DNA of 5,376 bases. Source: Candidatus Gastranaerophilales bacterium. Its GTDB lineage: Bacteria; Cyanobacteriota; Vampirovibrionia; Gastranaerophilales; Gastranaerophilaceae. The stretch lies in assembly GCA_021199975.1 (NCBI GenBank), contig JAJQHF010000016.1:1-5376 (forward strand), given 5' to 3'. The number at the start of each line of letters is the position of its first letter. Positions within the stretch are counted from its first letter, which is position 1. A program made the position numbers and the translations under genes. Below, in pieces: positions 5,220-5,376 of this stretch. Below the pieces are notes generated by a model. That model made no database searches. It was not told where the DNA came from and saw only the letters and a program-made list of their open reading frames with translations.

Positions 5220-5376
5220 AAAGAAAAAAATTAAAAATATATGTTTTAGTCTGATTACTTTAATTTATGCTTCTGTTTTGATTTTTATGTTAATAAACAA
5301 AGAAACATATTTTCTGTCTTTTTGTTTTATATCATACAGAGTACTTATTTATTTCTTTCTGCCTTTAATATTTTTA
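5218..5376 (+). CDS. Continuation of the membrane protein in a shifted frame, 3'-truncated
   Basis: This frame is open from 5188, just after a TAG at 5185-5187, to the window end. From about 5215 it reads SKKKKIKNICFSLITLIYAS, then VLIFMLINKETYFLSFCFIS and YRVLIYFFLPLIFL, which are two plausible membrane helices after a lysine-rich cytoplasmic turn. The first ATG in this frame is at 5287-5289, inside a predicted helix and without a ribosome binding site, so a separate gene is unlikely. I read it as the C-terminal part of the preceding gene, separated by a single-base shift at 5188-5219. The end of the gene lies beyond the window. Confidence 0.55.

Noticed and set aside
1..5376. CRISPR array
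   Set aside because: No regularly spaced direct repeats are present anywhere in the window.

Overview
The window looks like a piece of chromosome from an AT-rich bacterium that uses the standard code: the intact genes end in TAA and TGG encodes Trp. Era (a universal bacterial GTPase), a CorC-type module and a bacterial tRNA-Pro make it bacterial. The lineage cannot be fixed from sequence alone. A gut-associated, low-GC group such as Candidatus Gastranaerophilales is only a guess.

Layout: (a) 3-731 is the 3' part of an unrecognised gene that begins before the window; it carries a possible HEPN-like Rx6H motif near its C-terminus. (b) 732-1270 has no intact gene. It holds a strong Shine-Dalgarno site and start codon followed at once by a frameshift, a coding-like remnant on the minus strand, a 20-bp near-perfect palindrome and a 14-bp inverted repeat. 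(c) 1271-1344 is tRNA-Pro(CGG) on the minus strand, its 3' end facing the degraded region, as expected if that side is accessory DNA. (d) 1345-1594 is an AT-rich spacer with a 10-bp hairpin, two short stretches resembling the tRNA's own 5' half (one in each orientation), and a palindrome that may be an operator. (e) 1595-5376 is a compact plus-strand gene set: a 616-aa fusion of a cation diffusion facilitator with a complete YbeX/CorC-like CBS protein, then era overlapping it by 14 bp, then a multi-pass membrane protein 27 bp downstream.

The most notable item is the CDF-CorC fusion. A metal-efflux membrane domain takes the place normally held by the DUF21/CNNM membrane domain in HlyC/CorC proteins, and it lies directly before era, a position where stand-alone CorC/YbeX genes often occur. 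This suggests a transporter gated or sensed by nucleotide/Mg-binding CBS domains and co-expressed with ribosome maturation.

The last gene carries a nine-C run in otherwise AT-rich sequence. Either one-base change would stop translation within six codons, so it is a candidate phase-variable locus. Its C-terminal part appears to continue in another frame after the stop at 5217-5219.
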